DNA from: Waltergamsia citrina
Taxonomy: Eukaryota; Ascomycota; Sordariomycetes; Hypocreales; Bionectriaceae
Assembly: GCA_022814615.1 (NCBI GenBank)
Contig: JAKLNE010000006.1
Coordinates: forward strand, 682,001 to 746,000
Reading direction: 5' to 3'
Length of the DNA stretch: 64,000 nucleotides
Shown here: piece after piece, positions 33,362-44,973 of the stretch
How the letters are laid out: every line of letters starts with the position of its first letter
Numbering within the stretch: the first letter of the stretch is position 1
Program-made: the position numbers and the translations under genes
Notes under the pieces: model-generated
Told to the model about the DNA's origin: nothing
What the model saw: only the letters and a program-made list of their open reading frames with translations
Databases searched by the model: none

Positions 33362-36300
33362 CCTGGACCCGGACGCGGCGTGGGTGGAGTGACTTACCAT
33401 CCTTCGTCTCTCTTCAGGCAAAGACGAGGAGGCTGGGCCCGGGGGAGAGAGGCAAATCAGGTAAAGGCAATGCGAAGCTAGCAGCTACCTGCTAGCTTAT
33501 GCCAATGCCAATGCCTATGCGAGGCGATGCAATGTGTTGATGTGGTGCATGCATGCATGAACAGCTTTGAACATGACTTCGTGGGCGATTGCCATGCTGG
33601 ACAACCCATTGACATGACGCTCAATGTCCCGCGAACCAGGTATGACAAAATTGGAAAACTCTACTTACATCAATGGATAGACCCGAACCCTCGCGGATAC
33701 CGACTGTCTCGACTTGGAAATTTGGTTGCAGTAGGGGTGAGGTATAACAACCTGTTGGTGGCGACTAAAAGTGGTCAAAGCCGCTGGTGTGAATATTGTT
33801 GCTAATCTCACGCTTATTGTGCTGTGCAGCGATGTGCAATGCTATGCTATGCACTGCCCAAAGAAACAGATTGAACCGTCATTCAAATGTGTAGGCGACG
33901 TAGTTATAATTGAGTTTGAGAGAACAATAATTCAGGTCCATATAACAGTCATTGTCATTTGGAAATGAAGTTGAGATGGGTCTTGAAGAGCATTCATGGG
34001 CATTCTGTTCCTGTTATACGAGTAGCAGTAACTACTGAGATCTACTAGCTACCACTCAGAACTCATCATGCAGCGCTCGATAGCCTATGCCGTTTCTGTC
34101 TGTTGATGTTTTGTTCTGATAGAGGACGGCCATTTGGGCGGCCACCCAATTCACGTCTTGTAATGTCATCAACAGCCAAGATTGTTATCATAAGCTTTCG
34201 CGAGCAGTGCTGAGACGCTGAGAAGGAGATACCAAAAGTCTTGTATCACGTGGGATTGTGTATTTTTACGATTATTCCGAGGAGGATGACTCCCTGGTTG
34301 TAAGACGCCTGTTGCTTAACCCTGAGGCTATTATTACCATGTACATTTCATTGTTCTCGTACGAGTACGTGCTCCTTATAGAAATGTTATTACATGTACA
34401 GTTACGGTCTGAAGGCAAATGTGTAATGGCATCAGCACTGCAGCTACGAGCCAAGGGGGCCCTTGACCCGGTTTAGGCTCTGGGTCTCCAGTAATCATCA
34501 CACCTGCCAACGCTCCAATGATCAAAGATTAATTAGAAGTATCGTAATACAGGAAGACGCGAGTTTACGGCCGTTGAGCCTTGAATGCATTAACAAAATA
34601 AACGACACGACTAGATATCTAGATAGGCAATTAAAGATATTGTTGATTCCAATAAGAGCATCATAAAAAAACAACAACAATCAAACAAATAACAAGAGCT
34701 GACGTCGAACGCGAAACGTCACCGAATTGGGAAATGGTGGTGGTGGTGGCCGCGGCAGGAGGCAGGCATACACACGCCCCTGCTCTACGCAGCTTCCTTC
34801 CCTCTTTGTGTAGTTTGGCGAGCAGTTCCAAGGTTGGAGTTGAAGTTGGAGTTGGAGGCAGGCACCACCAGCCTGTACGAGGACGCTATTGCCTCTTGTA
34901 GCGCAGCACCTTAGTTGCCAGAGCCACTCAGTACCTTAGCAAAGACCACCTTTGTTCTTGCCATTGGTGGTTCTTTCACCACTCCACCTCCGCAAACTCG
35001 CAGGTGCAACCCTGCCAAAGCCTGCCGAAACCTTCCTTCCATCCATCCAGACTCGTACTCGTAGGAGCCAAAAAATATTACACGCACTTGGAATAGGTAT
35101 AGGCTTAGGTACCTTACACGGCGCTATACGGACCCCTCAGCTGAGCTAGGCCTGCAAGTCTCTCCGCTCGCATACATCGCAGATTAACCGTTTAGCGCCA
35201 TCGTCCGACGCCAAAACGACACGCTCAGCAACCTTGGACCGCTCTTTTTTCGTGTTTCGCCCTCGCGATGCCAAAGCCAACAACAAGCTCTCGTGGATGA
35301 CAATCCGCCATGGTCTCGGCGAAGCCCTTGTTGCAAATGGCCATCTTGCTCATGGCTTAGCGGTCCTGTCCCAAACCCGTGACTCCACGACTCCATTCCC
35401 GACGCAACCGCCTCCCACACAAAGCTCAATCTCAGCCCTACGAGTACACGATGCACATAATGCAGCTTGAGGTCGAGTGGTTCGATGCCAATCGCGTCTC
35501 TTCCCGTAGCAGGTTCGCTTATCACTCGTTGCCTAGTCAAGCTATGACGGAAATATTGCATTTTTGCCCTGCTAATGCGAGGAATCGTCCAAGAACCACT
35601 AGCCATTCATCGTGCCGAGCAAGGTTCGCCAACTGGTGATTGGCAACGGCATAGTTCGTGCCGGCACTACCAACAAGAACCCCTCATCAAAGACCATGGC
35701 CTTAGCCAGCAATTGGCCGACCAAGGCCGAGCACTAGGAGCTTCGCCGTTTTAACTCTCGAGTCCTAACCACCGGCGCTGGACTCGACCATTCCCAAGTT
35801 TCGGGAACGTCAGATCTCCGCATGCTCCAACCTATAGCACGCGCCAGATTGCCTGCTCACTTAGGCCGCCTTTAGCCCAAAGTGGACAAATCGTCCCACC
35901 GAGCATTTACTCGTTTGAACGTTGTACGAAGTAATACGTCCGTGGCAGTAGCACACGCCCGAGGAGTGGGTCTGGCTAAGCACAGATCAAGGGACATACG
36001 TTGCTTCAAGTTCAGTGGTTGTAGCTCCGTCCTCCAAGTGCTCACTCGCGTCGCCTCAAATCTTGGGTGCATGCATGAAGACTCACTCGTCCAACCAATA
36101 ATACCGCGTAATCCCGCCTCTAAACCCCGGTCTACAGACAAGATTCTCGCATACCCACCCGACTTCATTATGCAAGTCAGAAATAGGTCGCGCGACCTGG
36201 AGCGTTAGACGGAATCACAAGCGGCGAATTTGTCTGGAAAACGACTAACTACTGCAAACAAGACAGGAGCACTCATGCTTAACAGTTTGAGCTTCAGTGA

Positions 36301-39300
36301 CAGCACCTGTTGCAGGCATTGTATTATATGCGAGTGCGTTGTTCTGCAATAATATGATATGCTTTTTTTGCATTTACGATTATCAGCTGACGAGGGCTTC
36401 TAGGCACAAATAAGTGGCGCAATGAAATAAGCCATGGATGACAAAATCTCCAATTTGAAGCCTCAATACGGCTCGAATCGGAGCTCCCACTCTCCGTGAC
36501 AACCGAGCCAGTGTCACAAACTGGAAACTGAGTCTCACTATCTGGGCTTCTCCCTAGTTGGACGCCCAACGGCCCTAAGGTTGACGGCATTCAGCACTTG
36601 TCAAGATTAACACCGGCATCCTTAAAAAAACAAAATGCGGTCTAGATGGTTATCCTACCTCATTTATGCATGACAGCCCTTCTGGCAACCAATACTCGTA
36701 TAAGATGGCCCTTTAAGATGACGAGCAACGTCTTGAGCAGTCCGACCAAAGTCGATATCTCACCCAAGTGAACGATAACTCATCTCGACATGCGACGCTA
36801 AGTGGCATAGGTCCAGAACCTTATGGCCTGCACGGTACAAGCACTAGCTGGGTGTTCTGCAATTCGGACAGACTTGTTCCGCGTACGCCTGTAGTCGGCC
36901 GTGCTTCGTCAATAAAACGATTCGCAACTGCAGCGAAGTCTGCCGTCTTGCTTCCAAATCAATACCATCATTGTTCACATGCGCGATGCTCGATCAACAC
37001 TTATTGGAGTTGCCACATACTGGATCATCCGAGAGATCAATTGTCGGCTAGCAATGAGCAAAACACGGGCCGTACTATTCGGCGGCAGTCAATTGATACT
37101 CATTTCCATCGCACTCTGTTTCATTGCATACTACAACAAGCAATGCGCATGAGACTACATGGTGATCGCAAATCAATGTAAAAACAACCGGGAGCAAATT
37201 CAAGCTCGCCCCGCATAGTCCAAGTTAGTGTTCCGTCGCCTTGTCAGTTGACGAGCGCTATTTTGTATTAGGCTGGCTTTGCATCGCCACGGTCTGTGGC
37301 GAGCACGCGTCAAAGGCACTTTACGCGTGAGATTCAAGAGTCCAATAAGAGGCTCCAAACGCGCTCACTCACCAGGAAAAGAAGTCCATTTGGACCCCTG
37401 CCAGTGCCAACGCATCACCTACCCTTGCAACAAAGTGGCTGGGAGGCAGAGCTAGCGAACAGGATGGGAGGGAGCCTCTCACCCACCCCCTTGCCAGGAA
37501 CAGAGCTGCTCGCCTGTCTGTTTTCATGGGCTTTTGCAGCAGAATATGGGGAACTTTCTTGGTTTTAACCAAGCTTGGGTTCCTGAGCGATCTCGACTAT
37601 ATCCAGCCTAGCGACACCCGCCAACAAGTCGCCTAACCTGGCATAAGCGAAGCTTTTCGTCATTGCGCCAATGCAACTCCGCTTGAGATCGAGATCAACT
37701 GATTTTTTTACAGAGCGTGGCCATTCGACGAGTGCAGTTTTCCCCATCTGAAAAGTCCATCTTGGAGATGCAGAAAATTTTCCAGATGTCCGGACTGCCC
37801 TTACAGGGTCCCCTCCCTCTCGTTTGCCATCCTTGCGGCAAAGGATCTCCCGTTTGAAGTGAGTGGTGTGTATCTCCACGGTGGTACACTAATAAATTCA
37901 TACATGCGCATCCGGGGTCATTCAAATGTTATGAATAGCACCAAGCCGACGAAACTCTAAACACTCGATAGGGGGCGCCACGGCCGCACCCCCATCTCAT
38001 AAGAAAGCCGCATTGGTTGGTCTTTTCGACTGGACTGCCGCTCAATTTTGATTGATACCGATAAAGCGTGGGGTTCACACGAGCCAGTCGATTTAAGCTT
38101 CCTACTTCAGCTCTGACAATACTGTCTTGGTCGAGGCCTCTAGCTGGTCGCAAGAGCTACTTTCTGTGAAGGCTATGTTACCTTTTGGCCTTGTGGCCGC
38201 TGCAATACTAAGAGGGGGACTCAAGATCCAACCACTTTGCACAAGCGCAGGCAGGAGATGCTAGCGCGCGGCAGAAACATGGGTGCACAAGGCGGGCATG
38301 TCTCCAATTGCAACGTTTTTGAAACAGCGAGTTGTCGGTTGCACACGGCGTTTCGATCAGTCAGTCTCCTTTAGTTGCCCTTCAATAAGCGTGTAAAACA
38401 GCTTTCTCAGTCGCAGTTTACTTGACCTAACCCGCTTCTTTGCATACGGCCAAGAGATCGGCACGTGTTGAAATCACTTCAATCCACGTTAGCTACCATC
38501 ACCCGGGGGGCTCTGGTGTGTTCTTTGTTGTGAACACAAATTAAACCATGCTTTTATGCCATACGAGTATGCGAGAAATTCATCGAAAGGCAGTGGCTAT
38601 TAGCAGATCGACGATCATGGCATGCTAGATGTATTAATTAACGCCCGATGTTCTCATGTGGGCCTTGCGCTCAGGCCGCCGAGAAGAGTCAGACAGGTTT
38701 TTGAGCTTGGCTGCTTTCCGGTGTTCCGGCTCGTAATGAAAGGTCATTGAAAGCAAGGCAAAAAAAAAATAAAGAAGAAAAAAAAAAAAAACGGTCTACG
38801 ATAATCCCAGAACGCCGGATCAGACACAGTCTCAGACTGGTCAGTCAAATGACGCCAACGGCACGATCCGCGGACACAGGTCTTGCAAGAGGAGTAACAA
38901 ACGGCGGCAGGAGAGCGCCCCACGATAATTTCGGTGCTGCAAGCCTGCGAGCACTTAAACCAGCGCTGCCGACCAAGTAATTCGCCTGATAGTGTCCAAC
39001 AAAAAGCCTCAGGGGACAAAAAGATAGGCAGATTGGCTCTCGCAACACTCGTTCAACAAACCACAGACACTTACACTCGCCTTTCATTAGGGAAAGTACA
39101 TCAGCAATCAGCCATGAGATGCTCGCATGCGTTTGACGGGGTGAAAGATGGGAATGACGAAATTATGGAGCAGATTTGCATAAAATAGCATGCTCGACAT
39201 GGGATTGTTGGCGCCACACCCGTTCTAGAAGCTTGGGCCTTTTACGGTCTTGGCTCTTAGTCTAGGTACGCAGGGGTCCATCCACCACGAAGTCTACCCA

Positions 39301-40975
39301 TATTAAATTCAAGGAGCACTTGTGTGATGGCTCGTACCAAGTGCTCCAGTTGACGAAGAGTGTGGGGAGCAGCCAGGTCGGTGCTGAGAGTGACGACACC
39401 GAACGGCTAACCATTCCGTGGGAGTTGAGTTTCAACACTCACATGCTGCCAACCAGCAGCACCTGCACCAACGCTGTGGAACTAATTACTCTACTATTCC
39501 AGTAGGAAGCCGCCTGCTGAAGATGAGGAACGTTTCTCTCCGGCATCGTTTGAGGAAGATATGGCTTTCGAAACTAAACTCTGTCAATATCATCAGCTCC
39601 CGTGATTGCTGTCGAAGGCGGTGGCCCCATGCCAATCCTTCACACGCCAACACAATGTATCCGCCCCGCTGCCCCAGTGATCATTGAAAAGCTCCATTCC
39701 GCAGTGGCCCGGCAGCGCTGAGACGAAGTTGCAAATTCAGACCCACGATGCAGCAGAAAATTTCTTCCTTGGACCCTCTGCACGGTGGTCCCTTTGGTTC
39801 AACTCATTTTTTAAACACGCCGCTTTTTGTATGGGGCTCAGAAGAGGTGGTTTTAAATTTCAAAGCGGCAACGCAACGGTTGCGGACACCGCCAAGTACT
39901 TTGTAGCATCACAAAAGACACACCCTGCTTGGTATCAACGCCATTGAGGCAAATCGAAGCGCTATAGGCAAGAACAAGAAAAACACTCTCAGACTGTCTC
40001 GGAGTGTTTTCTCAAAAAAGTCAGTACGTGGCGATTGCCGCGGTTAAGCGAAGCTGCTCGTAAGAGACTGTGGAGAGACAACCTTTCTTCGTCTGACATG
40101 ATGAACAGTAGAGGGCACAAGACAGCCAAAGGGTTCTGTGCGTCGCGTGTGTTGTGTTTTGTTGCGCTACGCGGATCAGCACAAGGCCTGTTCCTTTCAC
40201 AAAAGCTATCTGTATCACAACGCGCTCGTGATCTGTTGTGTTTCGGGTCAGAGTTGCATTGCGTCCGCCCCCGAGGGGAAACCTGCATTTGTCGAAGCGA
40301 TTCCAATGGCCACAGACATAAACGAAGACATGTGGATGCAGCTTCTCAACAACCGCAGGATACGAGTGCATATTGCTTGTATTTGCTGGCTATTCCCTGC
40401 AGTCCTGCCAATGTCCTATCTTGACATAGGAGACGCAGATGTCATTCAATGCTACGAGCGGCAATTCAACCACTGCACCAGGATCATTGTCCATCATTAT
40501 TCGAGAGCCGTCCTACAAAGGAGGGGACTCGCGGACGGCGACCATCTATTTCCTCACATTGTTCATGCACGATGTAGACAGCCAAGTTGATCAGCGTATC
40601 ACATAACGAGAGCGATGGCGGCACGAACAGGTGGTTCCCGAGAAGTTGCGAAACTTGGCTTGCATTCTTTCTATTCCTCGACTCCACGAGGCTTCTTTCA
40701 TGAATGAACGAATGAGCGAGGCAAACACAGCATCTTTCTTGGGCGATGGCGATATTCTGTGCAGGGAGGGACTGGGGTAAAGCTGACGCTGACCAACAGC
40801 TAGGGTAAAGAGAGCCAATTGGGAGCGAAGACCGCATGGTTTAGTTCACTCAGCCCAGCCGCCGGGGCCCAAAGCAGAAGCTGCAAGCTCAAAACTCCCC
40901 GTATCGGATTCAAATGCGTTCGTCTCAATGGATGCTGTTGAAACAACCTGTGCTGTGCCTACTGCGAGTCCCTCG

Positions 40976-41001
40976 AAAAAAAAAAAAAAAAAAAAAAAAA
41001 A
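40976..41001. repeat. 26-base A homopolymer
   Basis: Uninterrupted A run in the gene desert. No target-site duplication around it was evident by eye, so I do not call it a retroposon tail. Confidence 0.95.
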
Positions 41002-42258
41002 CGACACCAAGCGGTGAAGCTTCCGATTGTCGTCTCGAGCTTCTGTCACAAAGCCACGCGAGGCAAGTTCTCAGACAATGTCTTGGCTGGTAAGGTCCAG
41101 CCGGTTTTCAAGCTTGCCGACTTCAACAGCGCCGCAAAAGCCGCTGAGTCTAGGCCAGCGGAGCAGCTATTAGGCAGCCAGGTACGAGGGACAACGGCGT
41201 GTAGTCGCAAACGGGCTACCAAAATGGATCTGGCCCCGGTCCGTCTGTCTTTGTTGGTGAGATGTCTGCAGCGGCAGGGGTTCGGAAAGGCTAGTGATGG
41301 CACATGGAAATTCTCGATCTGGGGAGAGTACGAATGAAGCCCCGTAGCTCGGCAAGACAGCAAAGCCAGCTGCGTGTGCTAGGGTCCAGTCGGCAGGCCC
41401 GACCAACCCCGACTTGTTTCGATGGGGTAGGGGGAGTACGGTTGGTGTTGTGGCGATGCATTCAGCTATCCTGACGACCTTTCTATGACGACCTATCAAA
41501 ATACGACAGATAGGTGTCCTTGGAAAGTGCCGCGGGTTCTGAATGTAGCAAGACGAATTGGCGGGAATGCCGTGGAGGATGGCCGACGCGGCGGACCGGC
41601 GGAGATGGTGTTGCATACGAGGCGTCAGGATGCTCACCGAAACGGTTTAGAGCCCAGCTGAGATCTGGTTTTGGCTGCACAAGCGCATCCGTATCCGCGT
41701 CTGCATATGCATCTAGTACTTACATGTACACTTGCATCGCCTGGATCTTCAACTTCGAGTAGGCGTGTTCATCTCGCGTCACTCACACAACTCAACCCTG
41801 GAGCGTCTATTCGGGGCCAGCCAGCCGCAGTGGCAGCATGCTATCACATCAACAACATGTCACATCTTTATCTCACGCACCGGCCCTACCACAGCAATAC
41901 CATCAAATACATGAAGCTAGTCTAGCAAGCCTAGCTAAACTCGGCCAAGGCACGATACAGGAGTACCGACACGTCAACTGAGACACAATGACCATCCTAA
42001 AGCATCACCTCACATCAGTCTCGAGTCCTCGAGTCTCGACGAAAGAAGGAATACTAGAAATGGCATTGATGCTTTCTAAATTATGATGAATTGCTCAATG
42101 CTGACCCGCCCCAGACTACCGCTCTCCAGAGTCTCCACAGCCCTATACACAATCCCCACCCATTATTGTGCCATCTGCTGCCATACGAGCACTCTTTACG
42201 GATCTCACGCCATCCACTACTTTACGCGTCCCTCACGCGAGCAGCAGGGGCTCTCGGA

Positions 42259-42287
42259 GGCCCCCCGGTATCTTCCTCCGGGGGGCC
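42259..42287. other. Strong GC-rich hairpin in the gene desert
   Basis: GGCCCCCCGG at 42259-42268 and its perfect reverse complement CCGGGGGGCC at 42278-42287 enclose a 9-base loop (TATCTTCCT). Ten consecutive G-C pairs make it by far the strongest short hairpin I noticed. No gene is adjacent, so a terminator role is not suggested by context. Confidence 0.8.
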
Positions 42288-44687
42288 CCGCCCGCCATGA
42301 GGTTGAGGCTCACTCATTGCTCAATTCAACACCACCATGCAGTTCCATGGATCATTAGTCTAATCGGACTCGCACGTACGAGAAGCCTAAATTCTCCATG
42401 GAGGAATCGTTGCCGCCCTCGCCTTCTGGTGTAACAATTCCTCAATCCTCATGAACAGGCTTTGGGCCCCATTCTGCCCGTCTCTTCCCCCCGGGTCCGT
42501 TGTCATGTGCATCGAAGGGCAACGAGTCTACCGACAACTATCTAATTGCCTAGAGGCAGGTCTTCAGGCGGCGATTCGAAGGCAACATTTGCGAAGTCGG
42601 TAAAATCTTAGTCGCCGACCACAGCCCTCCTGTTCTAGGTGTCAATTGGCATCAGGGAAAGTATCGAATTCTGAATTGTCCCATGGTATGATTCGTCCCC
42701 TGCTTTATTATCACTCAGTAGCTTCCTTTTCTTCCTTCCTTCCTTCTTCCTTTTTCTGAAATTCACTAAAATCCCTCCCGTACAAACTATCTGGCATCTC
42801 GATCGTGGATTGCCACCAAGCCCCCACGCTACGAATAGAGCTCGATGCTATGGGTCCCTGAATGTAAATTGCAATCTCCGTGCCGGGGGAGCTTTGGCCT
42901 TAATTGGCTTTCTGCAGGCAGGGCGGACAGTAATAAATTGTAAAGGTGGAATCACTGGCCGGGCGCTTGCGTCAAAGCAAGGAAGCACAGCTCTAAACCA
43001 TTGGAGCGAATTTGTTTCTTGATCATCAAGTATTATGTTACATGTAATATGCATAATTGTCTTTGCTTGCTTTTTTTTTATTCCACTCTTTTCCTTTTTT
43101 CTTTTTGCCGCCGAGCTGGGTCCCCGTTTTGGCCATCGATCTTAGGGCACGGCGCCACGGCGCCGATGCTGTCATGTCGCACGTCGGAACGGCTAGCACC
43201 CGTTAGAATCGACACTTAGATGACAATACTTGTAAGACATCCAGTGTTGAAGACAAAAGAAAGGAGGGTAGAAGCCACTAGCTAAACGCCCTGTGGCGCT
43301 CTACTGCTCATTACATTACTTCCCGTTCGTCATCGGGAAGATTGATGCTCGTTCACAGGCTGCCTGGTCAATATCCAGGGGAAGTTATGGTCCCTTAGAA
43401 TTATGTGACCGGGAACTTGCTGCTCGGTCATGCTCTTGCCCGGCTCAGGAGGTTTCGGCGGTGAATCAAAAGTGATGATTGACTTTCAGGGTCCTCTCCT
43501 CATGGAAAAGGGGAGTGTGATTATTCCGTCATTGGAAGAATTTTGCATATCGTACATGATACAACGCCGACTCCTAATAGCAGACAGCAGTAAGTAGCAG
43601 TAGAAATGAAGATGGTGGCTCTCTTACACCCCCTACTCACCGGAACCATCGCTTAGTCAACCCTTGAAATAGCCTTGATGCCCCCCGGCTATTACAAGTG
43701 CAAAGGGCAATTCAGTGCCATTCTATGCATATCACGGTCGGGTGTACGATCTCATTCGTAGTTTTTGAAAGCCTCTTGGCGCATAATTTTATAATACGTT
43801 GTGGGCTCAGGTGAGATTAACAGCATCACGCCCTACGTTTGTTAGGTGTAATTACCACAGCGGTGTGCGTATTATGTGCGCCGCTAAGCCCTTTCAGTCT
43901 ACGTCTTAAGCACTGACAGGGCCGAGATGGGGATTAGATGAGGTCAGAATGCAGTGTAGATGCATGAGAATAAGAAAAAAAAACTCTTCAATGGAAGAGA
44001 TTAGATGTCGTATTTCTCTCCTGGTGGGCGAGTTATCGGTCAGGAGTTGGTAGGGAGGTTGGGAGATGTGTTCGGATTTCGGGACTACCCTGTAGGGTGT
44101 ACGACCAACGTCTATCCTACCCAGTATCGTCATGCTACCATGTGAGCCCCTCGCGTTTGAAGTATAAGCGTTAAGTGGAAGTGGGATCCGTGGTTAAGGC
44201 CGATTTGGAACGAATTTCTTGTCTTATTGTTTTCGTGTACCCTGCTCTTGGTTCATTTCCTGACCCAGTCTTAATCATAGCACAGCGAGATTTCCCGATG
44301 TAAGGGTTAAACATGGATAACTTCACTTTCAAGCCCCAAGCTGCCAGATTGAACAGCAGCGAGTCATGCAACAATAATGACCCAAGAAGACTGATGGCAG
44401 TCAATATCCTCTTTACATTGACCCCTTTCGCAGGCTAGCCAATACAATCGCTAAACGAAGACGTTACTCCAGAAGCCCACAACTCGTTCCCACCATCAAC
44501 ATAGGTGAATAGAGCTCCAGGGTAGCCATGACCCCTTTTCCAATTCAACATTGACCACGATCACGAAAGCATTGCATCAGGAGAAACATATAAGGACAGA
44601 TATCCAGCTTATTATTCCGTCCCTTTATGGACGTACCGTACACCGTACCCAACAGACCAAAAAGATGCTCATATTTCCGCATGCTAC

Positions 44688-44710
44688 AAAAAAAAAAAAA
44701 AAAAAAAAAA
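44688..44710. repeat. 23-base A homopolymer
   Basis: Uninterrupted A run about 260 bases downstream of the zrc1 stop, outside any gene. Confidence 0.95.
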
Positions 44711-44973
44711 GCCTTTACCCGCCCAACCCTTTCCCGCGGACCGTATTGAAAACGCCGTCTTTCCGAACATTGTAATACCATAAAGATTTAAAGGGAAATC
44801 GTGGTCGGCGCAAGGAGGAGTGCCATCCTGGGGTCAGCTCACGCTGAGACCCTTTTGCAAAGTCTTTTGTATAGACTTGCTTTGAAGGACTGAAAAAGAA
44901 AAATGGAGGAATGTGGTGCATCATAGTCTACTCAAAGATGCTTTTTTAAAGGTCCAAGTTGTATGACGCCTTT

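Larger units (their letters stand above)
30405..44973. other. 14.6-kb gene desert upstream of cln1
   Basis: No gene with recognisable domains on either strand. The first 2.5 kb is probably cln1 promoter and long leader. A GC-rich, simple-repeat-rich island lies at about 32280-33480 (purine tract, G run at 32471-32480, GCA repeat, pyrimidine tract). A coding-like but stop-broken block is at about 35170-36210. Two ACGCGT boxes sit at 37305-37328, a strong GC hairpin at 42259-42287, and long A runs at 40976-41001 and 44688-44710. Seven TACTCGTA copies fall in 34000-38600. The rest shows nothing I can name; the largest open frames (about 115-155 codons, for example 40138-40590 plus and 41170-41637 minus) look random. 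Confidence 0.55.

Noticed and set aside
40976..44710. Long A runs as retroposon (LINE/SINE) tails
   Set aside because: No target-site duplications or upstream element body were evident by eye.
33500..44970. RIP-mutated transposon hypothesis for the gene desert
   Set aside because: Composition is not strongly AT-rich, many CpG sites remain, and no terminal repeats or transposase or polymerase motifs were seen. RIP indices would be needed to revive it.
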